Source: Pomacea canaliculata
Taxonomy: Eukaryota > Mollusca > Gastropoda > Architaenioglossa > Ampullariidae
Length of the DNA stretch: 64,000 nucleotides
Reading direction: 5' to 3'
NCBI RefSeq assembly: GCF_003073045.1
Contig: NC_037595.1
Span: 12,702,074-12,766,073 of the forward strand
In this document: positions 14,879 to 26,495 of the stretch, piece by piece
How the letters are laid out: the number at the start of each line of letters is the position of its first letter
Numbering within the stretch: position 1 is the first letter of the stretch
Program-made: the position numbers and the translations under genes
Notes under the pieces: generated by a model
Told to the model about the DNA's origin: nothing
The model's input: only the letters and a program-made list of their open reading frames with translations
Database searches by the model: none

Positions 14879-14889
14879 TGCGCATGCGC
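14879..14889. promoter_or_regulatory. NRF-1-like palindrome upstream of UTP11
   Basis: The sequence TGCGCATGCGC matches the nuclear respiratory factor 1 consensus, a common element of housekeeping promoters. It lies in a GC-richer patch about 840 bp upstream of the UTP11 start codon, so it may belong to that promoter. Similar palindromes occur at about 4993 and 10,489 with no gene attached, which lowers the weight of this one. Confidence 0.3.
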
Positions 14890-15725
14890 GAAACTCAAGA
14901 TGTGGGGTAGTTGAGGGAGTGGGGTGTGCTATTCCACAGCCTGCACTACAAATCTGTGGTTTCACGCATTCGATGCCGAGTTCCTCGACGGACCTCTGAA
15001 AAGACCGCTGGCCGGCCATTTATAGCCGAGAGGCGGCAAAAGGGTTAAAATTATGACCGACCAAGTAACGATCTCTGGCATAATTAAGCTAAAAACAAAT
15101 CACAGGAAGGAACAACGTTTTGGGGGAAAACAGAATGCTGGTGGAACAGGCGAGGGAAAATAAAACGAACGAAAGCATGCAGTTGTGAAAGGAGATGCTG
15201 CTAGGAGAAGGAGGAGAGGATGAAAGGACCGCGAATAGAGTCGGGATCGAATGTAAAAAGAAGATCGAAACAAATAGAAAAGAAAAAAAGAGAGAGGGAA
15301 ACTACAGGCAAAATGTTCGTGGGAAACTAAAGTGAAGACCTTCCCATATTATAAGCACAGAAGGAACAAGCGAGGAAATATATTTTACACAATAATGACA
15401 ATATTAGTGATCAGCATGTAGACTGGCACTCGGAATGTATTTTTAACGATCATACTCTGTCCCTAACTCCACCTGTTGGTTAAGGTTCTAGATCTATTTA
15501 TTTTGTACTTTCCATTTGTGACAATATTTTTGTCAATTTCATCTATCAAGGTGTCCATGATTGCTCAATATTAATATTTTCTTGAAATTATCTCTTACGG
15601 CAAAGCCAGGCAATCAGCGGGTGAGCAACTGCTTCCAAGAGAAGAGAGGGAGTTATCGCCCTTACTGTAATCTTCTCTGTGAGAAACAGCGAATAGTACC
15701 AGCAGCGTTTACGCGAACAAGCACG

Positions 15726-18700
15726 ATGTCGGGTTCATTCAAAAAGGCTTTAAAATCGAACCAAAAGGTTCACAGAGAGCGATCACAAGTAAGTATAGTT
15801 TCATATGCTATCTTTTTTATCAATCCACAGTGACCAGAAGATGCCAAAACGTGTCTAAAGGATGATTAACAACACTCTCCTTCAACACAAACAGTTCTCA
15901 GTAGTCGAGAAGCATCTACTCTTCTCTCTTGCCGTATTAGCAGCACGTACGAAAATAAAAAACCCAACAAAATCATGTTAGCATCTATATCCACGTTAAA
16001 ACAAAGTATATTCTTCTCGCCTTCCTTAAACACACGCAAGGGGTACGGGGAACACTCGTGCACAATTACTTCCAGCACTTCAAAAATATATCAGAATACT
16101 CAAACATTGATATAAAAGTACTTGACAGAAATACAGCACTAGAGGAATGTCCTTTTTTTACACTTACAGATCCAGCAAACCATGCGTACTACTCTTTATA
16201 GTTTATTTCTACGATACTGTTATCATTTGGTTAATAATGTCATTTTTTTCTTCATTAAATCTTTAAATATGATAATAGAATGCGCCCTTTTGTTTTCAGC
16301 CTGAAGCAAGAGCCCATCTAGGACCTTTAGAAAAAAAGAAGGATTACAAAGCCAGAGCAGAGTAAGAAAATATTGAATACTAAACAGTAGATTATAGCAT
16401 ATAATTGAACATCACTATTCTTGGGATGTAATTTAGTAACCATTTGTTGCAGAGACATACGCTTTGCTTAAACTGCTAGGTATTATTATTAACTCATTCC
16501 CTGTAGCAGTTTCTCATCTCCTAAGCTTTCCCTTTTTTGTATACATAAATGGGATAGTTTCATTTTTTGCAGTCTGTTCAGAAATATTACATAAATTCAA
16601 ATCCATGATAGGCTAATTTTGTTGCCCATGTCTCCTTGTTTTGATAATTTAAGCGCTAAGAGCATGCCCCTTAGGAGTGTGAGTATGCATTATAAACAGT
16701 TTAAGTTTATTGTGTGTGAGTGTCTTTATTAAAGTAAATATGGAATGATGCAAACAAAGAGATATCTTACTATATTAATAACCAAAAAGGAAGCAGTCAT
16801 TAGATATTATTTGAGATACAACTATCACTGTTGAATTATATTTACTCACATCTTGTCATCAAATGGGTTCATTGCATAAATCCATATTGAAATTGGTAAT
16901 TCACACAGCTGTACACAATGCAATACCATGTAGAATTTATGTTGGTTTTCAAATGTAAAGCTAGCTTTTATTATGGTAATTAATGGTCAAGGAAGGGTAG
17001 AAGAAGAATAATTGCTCTATCATCTGAAAGAAGTTTCACCTTTTTACCTGGTGTCTTTTTATTATATGAACTGTTGGAACACTTGATCACCAAATATCTC
17101 ACACCTAACACCTAGCATATTAAGGACGTACATATACAAGTGGTTACATGTTGGGAAGGTGTTAAAACATTTATATTCTGTTCAAACAGCTGTGACTTTG
17201 ATTATCTATTTTACTCTTTAATATTTTGTGACCAGGGATTTCCAGAAAAAAAGAGATACCCTCAAAGCTTTGAAGAAAAAGGCTGAAAGCAGAAATCCAG
17301 ATGAGTTCTACTTTAACATGGTGTCAACTCAAAAAGTTGTACGTACTAATGTTGCTAAAAGTTATGGCACACTTTCCCTATCAGTAGGAGCTTATGTTTT
17401 AATTTTTGCTGTACAAAGTAAGTGCTATGGAAGAATGCGATGGAAAGAAATCACTGTTAAATCATAGCTGTTTATTCTTTAGTGTTAGTGATATTGTAAC
17501 GTGCATACGTGTGAGATACTGACATATGTAGGAATTGTTTTGATTATGTGTTCCTCCTCTAAAAAGTTAAATCTCTAGCTTGATCCGCTAACCTGACTTT
17601 AGGTGATTGTTTCTATGTCGATAAATTATGCTTACTATTTGATACGGATTCTCTTATTATATTTATTTTGGTCACCCACAATGTAGGATGGAGTACATAA
17701 AAAAAGAAAAGAAAAAGAGGAGACAACAACTGAAGAACAGCAGCTGCTTATGGAAAGAGAAGATCTGCGGTATGTACAGTGGAAGCGGACAGTGGAACTC
17801 AAGGTAATTTTTGTCTATCCAATATTTTACTGCTCATATTAAGAACTCTACCATATTGGATTAAAGTTGACAAGTTTTGTCATTTTTCAGTTGTAGATTT
17901 TAGTGGTTTACTAAATCTTTCCTTGGCTCTTTCAATAGAAGATGTGAAAGTACTGTACTATTTTATTAGTAACCAGCACTAAAATGGAAAATTTATTTAT
18001 TTATTTTTTTAGTTGGCATACCTTTAAGAATAGTTTGAAGAGAGCATTCTAAAGCAAACTGGTCTAACAGTGTTGGTGGTGGAAACTTTTTTTTTAAAAG
18101 AAAAATATCAGGTGAGTTTTCTTAATTTTTTTTATTTCAGAAAATTGAGAAGTTAAAAAGTTCTCTTCAGTTGTTGGATCCTGAATTTAAACAAAATAAG
18201 CACACCATCTTTGTAGACACAGAAAAAGAAGGTAGGTTGAGATGTATTTGAAAATCACACCCATCGGACTAGCTTTAAAAACTTTCATAATTTTTTTTTT
18301 AACTGTCAGTGTTTTGGTTTTTACTATATATATAAAGGAACACTGTAACTGCCTGAAAACAGATCTTTTTTAGATTAATTTCTGAACTGATATATAAGAA
18401 CAGGTTTTATGCAGGTTATATATTGATGCTTCTGTTTAATACAAGTACTTTTATACTATTAAATAAAGCTTAGGGTTATGTGGTTTATTATATCCTAAAT
18501 GCCATCATAACAAGACTAGACATTGATTCAAAACATCACTGGACCATATGACTGGTTTGCAGTCTCAGAATGTGCTAGGAATGCCGCTTCTAGAGCAACA
18601 GTCATACGTAATGCTCCACCAGAGGTCCAGGAGGTTAGTAACAGGTTTTTTTTTAACATGGATTTCATTTATAGAATTTTCAGAAAAGTAAAATATCTTT

Positions 18701-21700
18701 CCTCTGATTCATTATATGACTTCACATTATGCTGATATTTTCTTCGCTTCTGTAAGCAAATTTTCATCACAGTCTCCACCTTATTTATCATGCATGAGAG
18801 AAAGTTAGCACAAAAAAAAAATAGGCTCCTAAAAATTCTGAGATGATAACATGATGGGGTGTGCTTACTCTTGAGTCCAAGAATGTGGGATTTTAGCTGC
18901 TACATAATAAGTAGGGTAACAGGTTGGATTCTGCATGTAAACAAGCCCAGCTTCTCTGGGCCATGGCAACTGATTTAGTCTTTTGAAATAAAAGGTCATA
19001 TCATAGAATGAGCGTTGATTCACCTTTCAAAGGAAAGCATTTTCAGGATTTGGGAAAATTTTTACGTGCAGATTCCCACTCTTTTCTAGATAAGACACAA
19101 GCCGGGATATTCCTAATTTGGACAGTGCTAACACACACTGCTCAAAGGGCTGGTGCGCTCAGTGATGTATGTCTAAAATCCTTGATAAGGTCACATTGCC
19201 CTAAGACCTCTTTCATGAAGATTCAGCTACTTGTGCAACTGTTGGTTTGCCGTGATATAGCCATAGTTGTTGCCATGGTGTAAAACACAAACAAACAAAC
19301 CTGCAATTGCTGGCTAAGAAAGGTGATCTCAGAGTCTGTGCTGGTGATACTGCAAGGAATATACGAGGCAACAACAAGCTAAATCTAAGACATGAAAAAG
19401 CCAGATATGGCAATACTGATAAAGCCGGTGGACACTAAACCTCTAGATAACTAATTGAGCCTATAACTGTGTAATATAATGTTTGCAAACACCATTTTTA
19501 AATGATTGTGTATGTCTGCAGCATTTGGACACAACAGCAGTCATATTTACTTTTCTAAAAGGGAAACAATTTTATTAGTGGAATAATGTGTGGTAAAACA
19601 TTAAAAAATAGTTTCCAAGTTGCAACAAATTTTTGTACACTAAACATACTGTTTTACCAAAAATAAGTTTATAAAAATAACTGTTGTTTCTACTTATTTC
19701 CAGATTTTAAGGTAGACCTTTCCTTCAGTTAACAAGTTCAGTGAATATGAGATTTCTCACAGTAGGAAAACAGTTATAGGCTTTTAAAATATTTTGTATA
19801 GATGTGTTAAAATGCTTGTGTTTTATCAACACTGCTCAATGCTAACTGTTAAACTATTGCTGTACTGACATTCTGTGCACATAGCACGAAGTGCACAGCA
19901 AAATTTTTGTTGTCATGTGACAGTATAGCATAATAGATATGAAACAATTTAGACGACATTTGGTCATTTTATTGTGAAGTATTGCATAGAGTAAGACTGC
20001 CGTACACTGTTATGTTCTAATACCTGTTACCACACAGCATGGAGAGGAAAAAAAGACAATGACTTGTAGTCACCCTTAGCTATAGGTGCACTTCGTGCTT
20101 GTCATGATGTCATGTGTTTGGGGATGTTAGTATTTCTTGTATGATTGACCATCAGATCATTTGTAGTCTTTTGTGTGCAGTGCATTAAGCATTATTGTCT
20201 GGCCTTTAAAGTAGACTATCAGGTACATACTACTCTTGTTTCATTTTGAGATATTCAGCCAGAAACCATCCACATCAATCATTTTTGTTTATATGATCTG
20301 TTTCGGTCTGTTCTCCAAGAAGATAATTCATTGGTCTTCTAAAGGAAATATTTCTTCAGATGCTAACATCAAACCTGTTATTAAATCTGAAATTATGCTG
20401 ATAAATAAGTTACAAGATTGTGCTATTGTACGACAAACAATAGCTGGGTGTAATATTTGATTATATTTCACCACTTGCCTGATCAAAAGAAACTGCATGA
20501 TGGTTTGAGACTGCAGAATCTACATACTTGAGTTCTAGCTATCTAATGGCAGACTGTCACTTTCTCTGGTCCCATGCATTTGAGGCCTTGGGGGTCAAAT
20601 CAGGTTTGTTTATGCACAGTGCTGTTTGAAAGCAGGCAGAAAAGCAGTGTTGTGACAATTGATCTATTGATCCCTTCTTTTCTATTAACTTGGGGAAGGC
20701 AATTAAGGCAGGTCCTTGCGAAGTGGCCATGATGCAATTTGCAGAGGCCAGAGAGATGGCTCGCTAGCGGGTGTGATGCTTGCTTTGCCTGTTCTTCAAC
20801 ATGTTTCTGTGTGGTCCATTGTCTGTGTTCCTCATCTTTCATGGTCTTAGACTACTTGATTAAATAATGTAAGGACAGAGAGATAGAAGATAGAGGCAAG
20901 GGGAGGAGAGAAAGAAAGAAAAAATATCATAGACTTTCAGGACAGTAATTTTTCATGCAAATTCTAAAGATATCAAAATGAAGGATACTTCAGGTGTTAT
21001 TAAAAATATGGTACATCTTAATGGTTTGGCTGTTTTGTTCATGTGAGCAAATAAGGCCTACTGCACCGCCGTCACGTAAAGCTGGCCCCTGGAAAAGTGA
21101 GGTCTCTAACACCTTACTCCCCAGCGATTTCAAAAGGTTAAGAGATGATCTTAACTTATAGCATTCAGTTGACAGTCTCGGAAAGTAGTCTTTAGCTCAC
21201 TTTCCCCACCTGCTACCTTTCCCGCTCCCCCCATCCACGTCCACACACATTTCACCCTTTTGGTGCGATACAACAGTGAAATAAATGAAGAAGATAATTT
21301 TCAAGCATGCCCTTTTGGGATGATGCTGTCAGCAGTAAATGCTCATGGCTGAAAGGAGTTTCCCCACCAATGGATAATCTAGATTTGGACCAATTTGTTC
21401 TCTTGCCGCATTGAAAACAGAATTGAAGTGGTGCACCGCTGCATACTTGGGTTTCGGGGCCGCTCCTGACCTCGGCAGTCAAGAGGAGCAGGTGGCAAGC
21501 AATTGGCACAAGAAAGAAGATGTCCGGGGCTGTGTTTATCACGTTACCCTGCTCATTACCCTTTACTTGACGCAGAGGAAGCTGCAGACGCCTGCCTGAA
21601 ACCTCCAACACACCGGAGTTTGTCTTGCTTGGTTGGGGAGCTAATTGTTGCTAACGTGGCCCTGCCCTCTTCCCTCACCATTCAGCTCCTAGAGTGTGTG

Positions 21701-23137
21701 TGGGAGGGGGCGGGATGGAGGTAGGGCGGAGTTGGGGGGAGTTGCAGCAGTGAATGCGGACACTTGCTTTCCACACATGATGTGTGAAGCTTTCAAACTG
21801 TGTCCTGGGTCTTGGAGACAGCGTGTCTGGAGCTGCTGAGAGCAAAATCAATAACAGGAAAGTCTTAGTAGTGGGTGGGTGTGCACGCGCGCGAACGCAA
21901 CCGCTTGTGTGCATGATTGAGAGAAAGCAAAGGATGTAAAATGCGGATGGAAGCTTAGCTAAGAGACACACGAAGACGCAAAAAAAGTGCAACCGAAAGA
22001 TAAGGAAAATTTGGGATGCCAGCACTCCGGATTTACGAAAATGAGAAATGTTTCTGTTTTCTATTGCATTCAGCTATTCCGTAATAAAGCATTTACATGC
22101 TGCTGCCCACAAACAAGATATGCCGAAATATTAAAGCATTGTGAAATGTATGGCTTAGTCAAAGCAAAGTTTGCGTCTATCTCAACAGGAAATGGAAAAA
22201 GTGTATAGCCAGCTAGCCAAGAGGTACGAGCGCCTTCGTGAACTGACCATCATTTCGCAGAAGCTGGAGATGAATATTCATCTTACAAAGGTAACAATCA
22301 AAACTTTGTATAGTTTGTAAAGGGAATGGGAGTTGGGGGAAGGTACGAAAAAGTCATGTGTGTGAGGGGGAGAATATTGGTGTTTTATGCCCACCCAGCA
22401 ACTAATGCTATCTATAAGCAGCCGACCCCATAAAGTAAAAGGGAGAGAGGAAATGTGGGGTTCATTGATATTTGTGACTGACAGTATCAAAGATCACCAT
22501 TGTCTTGAATGTGTTGTGCACATATTTAGCGCGCAGTATTGTTATTTCAATTGTATTTACAGGTTTTGAGTGGCACATGTATTTTAATTTTGTTGAGTTA
22601 AATAAACGAACTGTCATTTACATGATTTCATACTAATACATTTTTTTATATTCTTTATTTTTAGTGAAAATGAGACAGCAGCTCATTATTTCTAGCATAG
22701 AATTAACATTTTTAGACAAAATAAGATAAAATAATGGATTTTCTCTATCATATATTTTTTTCTAATCTATCCCACAGCTTAGTGTGTTTTAATTTTAACC
22801 ATCGTGCCGATATTATTTATAAGGGAAGTAACTACTGATTGTCTGCTTTTCCATGTCATGCTCGAGTTACGTCTCTTGGATTACTAATTTGCCGATTCGC
22901 AGAAATGGGAGAAAAGGTCATAGTAAAAGACAGACATCATGCTTGCGGCAGTATGCATTTCACTTCTAATGTTAAGCTGCTTGTTGACATTAGAGAATTA
23001 TTGCAAAGTTGGTAAATTTTATGCATTTCTATGGGATCCATTGTCTGCAGGATAAAACATCCAAAAAGAAACTCGTGGCAGCAGAAACAAAGGAAGCTGC
23101 AGCATCCTACAGGTGGTGCTTTCAGCGCAAGAGATAA
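15726..23137 (+). CDS. UTP11, U3 snoRNA-associated protein (SSU processome component), central exon uncertain
   Basis: UTP11 acts in the nucleolus in the small-subunit processome, where U3 snoRNP drives 18S rRNA maturation. Exons I read: 15726-15788, 16300-16361, 17236-17338, 17687-17803, 18141-18231, a doubtful 18579-18649, 22189-22290, and 23051-23137 ending in TAA. All join GT...AG with matching phases. Family features: N-terminal MSGSFKKALKSNQKVHRERS, the block GPLEKKKDYKARAEDF, then NPDEFYFNM, DGVHKKK, KSSLQLLDPEF with NKHTIFVDTEKE, and a basic C-terminus ending FQRKR. The model is about 231 aa; human UTP11 is 253. The most conserved middle block, the APEL...FNRPR segment expected right after DTEKE, is not visible in the 4-kb intron. 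The doubtful sixth exon has compatible phases but is not clearly homologous. The start is the first ATG in the UTP11 frame giving the family N-terminus. Confidence 0.9.
18579..18649 (+). CDS. Doubtful UTP11 exon 6 (or LINE remnant)
   Basis: A 71-nt open segment lies between a TTTGCAG acceptor and a GTTAGT donor. Its phases (1 in, 0 out) fit exons 5 and 7 of UTP11 exactly. The residues include NAPPEVQE, which only faintly recalls the APELV motif expected here, and the FNRPR motif is absent. Alternatively the stretch could be the 3' end of a retrotransposon, since ARNAASRATVIR resembles the AQNR..WR tail of LINE reverse transcriptases. The phase fit is the only support for its being an exon. 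Confidence 0.25.
19249..19300 (+). mobile_element. SINE-like 3' tail in a UTP11 intron
   Basis: The sequence GCCGTGATATAGCC, then a GTTGTTGCCATGGTGTAAAAC stretch, ends in ACAAACAAACAAAC. This layout (ATAGCC...GTTG...GGTGTAAAAC followed by CAAA repeats) matches, from memory, the conserved tail of molluscan SINEs. The 5' limit could not be set, and no clear tRNA-like head was found upstream. Confidence 0.45.
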
Positions 23138-23861
23138 CACCGTTCCTACCAGTGGTCAATGCCCATGATTTATGTAGTCCAGTGCAACGAGTGCTTGAGT
23201 ACTGCCCACTGCAGGGATGCTGCTTTATAACTTGTCTTGATTTGGAGACTTTTGTGTTACAAAGTTGTGACTGATGTTTGAGGTGGTGAAAAAAGGCTGA
23301 AAAGAAACGTTTAAAATCTCCATATTTTGATGTTTGTGTTTTTGGTTTGATGGATTTTGTCTTTAAGTGAGTGTGTGAGAGAGCATACGGAAATAACTGC
23401 ATCAGTTAGCGAGCTCCAGTCATGTATTTTACTGACTTGTTTTTATCCATGTGCACCCGAAAATGTGGTTATTGATTCAGTTTTTGTTGTTGTTGTAATA
23501 TTTAACTCCCAAAAGAAGTCATAGTGCAAATTATGCCTGTACACTTACTGGAATGGAAAATGAAGTGTAACTCACTCTTTACCTAGTACATTGAGCAATG
23601 TGCAGAAGGAAGATTTAATTATCTGAATTAATATTGACATCTGCAACAAAAAGTCACAATCTTTCTTAGATAACAATATGCTGTTAGGTTTTAATCTATC
23701 ACGTTGAATTATAAATATATTGGTATTTTAAGTATAATCCATTTTGCTTGGACTTTCGCCATAGCGCCACTATGGTGCTCATTCCATAGACCATGAACCT
23801 GACACTGCAGGGGTAAGGAAAAAGGCAGGAAGGTATATGTTGTACAAGGTGAAATCCACAA

Positions 23862-23867
23862 AATAAA
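23862..23867 (+). terminator. Candidate poly(A) signal for UTP11
   Basis: AATAAA about 725 nt after the UTP11 stop codon. I noticed no earlier canonical hexamer in the 3' flank. The position is plausible for a 3' UTR end, but no transcript evidence is available here. Confidence 0.45.
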
Positions 23868-26495
23868 AAGCTCTAGAGTCTAGCCTATGCTTGAAGCTTT
23901 GTGTACATGGCATATGTATCAGACAAGGCCTTTGTCTTATTTTGCAGCTTTATATTTGTGCGCGTGATGATGTAGACCTTCGTGTATTATTGTCCACGAT
24001 TTTGCCAAGAAAGATTAAGGTGTAAAATGCTGCTAACATTTTTTCAAATAACGGTGTTGGTGAAACTGGTATAACGATACTGGCCTGAGGTGTGGACAGT
24101 AAATTAGAGCAGCCGTTCATAGCGCGTGCAACCCAGCCACTCGTGCGTTTGTCGTGCATCCCTGGTGCGTGCATTGCCTCTTCTTTCCTCAGCTCCCCCT
24201 CATGCTTCATGCTTGTGTTGCATGAAATAAACTCGCGAAACTTTATAAGGGAGAAATCAGTGACGGGAGGCAGACAGAGTGATCAAGCTTTTTTCAAACG
24301 ACTTTCTGGATTGCTGTCTAGCAAATTCTGTTGAATAGCGGGAAGAACAAATACGTAACCGTAACCCTTGTTTTTCGCAGTCGTGCATCCTAATCGAAAA
24401 ATGCAGACCGGTGTTAAGGTGTTAATAAGCTGTAGACGGCTACAAGCCGGGGGAAGGGAGTACATTTACTTCGGTGTTCCATGGGTGACTAATGTAAGAA
24501 GCTCTGTCGATCATCCAAGTCGTTTATATTTATGAGGCACACCCCTTTTTCTTTTAAAGGTTTCTTTCAAATAAAAACAGCCGATGTGCAAGAAAGAGGC
24601 GTTGTATGTAGAGAAAGACGTGGGGCTGGCTACCCGACTGACGACAAATCTCTGCACACCCCAGTTTTAGGTCTTAGCTTTGGCACACCCGGTCTTAATA
24701 CCTGGTGCGTTTTCACAAGGAGCGTTAAGGAGATCGCGCCATTCAGAAAGCCGTGGTTTGAGCCGTTAATTACACACCAAACAAAGCAAAACACACAACA
24801 TCCATCTAACATAACAAAGTTACAAGACCTAAATTTATAATGACAAAGCAGAGAAAAAGCCTAAACCAGCTTCAATAACTAAACATATTTTGTTTCACCC
24901 ACACACAAACAGGCTGGCGCACACGACTCAGATTGTGTGAGCCGTGGAGCAGAAGAGCGCATGTAAATCTTATTGGTGAACTTCCTTGTGGGACCTGGCA
25001 TTTAAAGATAATCGCTAGAAGCCATCAGTCGCCTCTGCCTGCACAATTCCGGCAATTCTTCCCGTGCATCCGGTGCAATTTCACCACGAGAGGCAGATAA
25101 CCGAGCGTCGTGCTTGTATAGGTGACAGCAACTCCATTTTCCTCTTGCCCTAGTGATGGAATGAAAACGCACCTACGGCCTGAGCACGAGGCCATATTCC
25201 GACGACAAACTCGAGTGACGAAGTTCGGAAGTAGGACAGGAGATTTGACACCCGGTATAGGCCGGGTGCTGTCCGTCAGTCAAGCTTGTGGTAAATAATC
25301 AAACGTGTTGTCGGAACGATCGACAAGGAGAGTAACGATGATTCCAGCATCTTGAAGACCTCAAGTGAGTGTAAATCATACTTTGATTAAGTGAGTGTTT
25401 GATAGTTGAGATGATCACGGTGTTGGGTGGGTTGCTAGCCATAGAGATACACAGGGTGGCGATTGCGACACTGGGATAGAGGCTCTTGGTCTGTGGATGA
25501 GATGTGCTGTTTCGTGTGGGCGACGGCATAATTTGACTGTTTAGCTCTGTCATGGTCACGATTTAGGGGTGAGCCACATTTCCTACTAAACTTTTCAGAA
25601 CTCAGTGCTTGACAAGTGAATAAAGTTTGTTTTGGCAACGATGAGCAAGACGCAGTTACACTATGCAGGTATGAAAACTTCAGAAAACACATTAAAAATA
25701 TCAATGTTTATGTGTGTGTTCTTGCATGAAAGATATGAGATGGGCATGATGTACAACTATTTATCTCCCTGTGTAGTATGCCATTAGTTCCTTCAGCAGC
25801 TCTCTGTGAAGGCAGGAAGAGAATTATAGAGATTATACAGAACAAGTCAGGAAGCACAATCACCATAGGCCCATATCCTGGTAAGCAAGAAAACCAACAA
25901 ATGGCTGAACTGCAGAGGGTACAAATGATTTAGCAACATCAGCATCAGTCGCAAGACAGCATTATATACTATGTAACTGCATGAAGGAATCTGCAGTCAT
26001 GGAGATTTTCTTGCTGATGGGGTTAGTGGTAGTAGTGGCTTGTGTATGGTACGCTTTAGCTGAATTCTACTAACCTAGTTCTGCAGCCATACTTGTTATC
26101 GGAAAAGGTACACTGTGTTGATTTGTGTGTGTGTATATATATATAATCCAACACTTTTTGAGATTACTAGGGTTAGTAAGCTACAAAGGCCTACAATATA
26201 ATACACATTAACAACCCATTGAAGTGTGATTAACTTAATCCTGACATACTAAGATGCCAGTTTCAATAAGGCCTGTGCATTAACTGTCGACCAAGAACTG
26301 GACTTATAACTTATTTGGTGAAAACTTTCTACTCAAGAAATGTCTATTGTCCTAACAAAGGAATTGCTGCTTTTAAGTATAGTTACATACCTTTAGATTT
26401 ATTTCTTGTATAACATCAAATTAATATGCATAAATGCAAAAGAGTTTAACTGACTGGGAACTACTGATGTAATGTGTTCTGATTTCAGTGGGGTC
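23868..26495. other. Intergenic region between UTP11 and the convertase
   Basis: No exon recognised. The convertase promoter and any 5' non-coding exon should lie here; the sequence before 26,489 ends in a good acceptor (GATTTCAG), which suggests an upstream leader exon that I could not place. A GTGTGTATATATATA run lies near 26,130. Confidence 0.5.

Larger units (their letters stand above)
1..15560. other. Gene-poor 5' region, no supported gene
   Basis: I see no exon set or recognisable protein here on either strand. The open frames are short, low in complexity or run over simple repeats. The stretch alternates between AT-rich DNA (about 5.2-9.2 kb and 9.6-12 kb) and GC-richer patches (about 4.6-5.2, 10.4-10.8, 13.2-13.6 and 14.8-15.1 kb). 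The patches contain CGCATGCG-type palindromes and could be distal promoters or unlinked leader exons. Simple repeats are listed separately. Confidence 0.6.

Noticed and set aside
19008..19283. 91-codon plus-strand frame inside the UTP11 intron
   Set aside because: No exon borders fit the UTP11 phases, and its 3' end runs into a SINE-like tail.
26472..26495. Upstream in-frame ATG for the convertase at 26,472
   Set aside because: It lies before the GATTTCAG acceptor, so it is probably intronic, and the next ATG starts a cleaner signal peptide.
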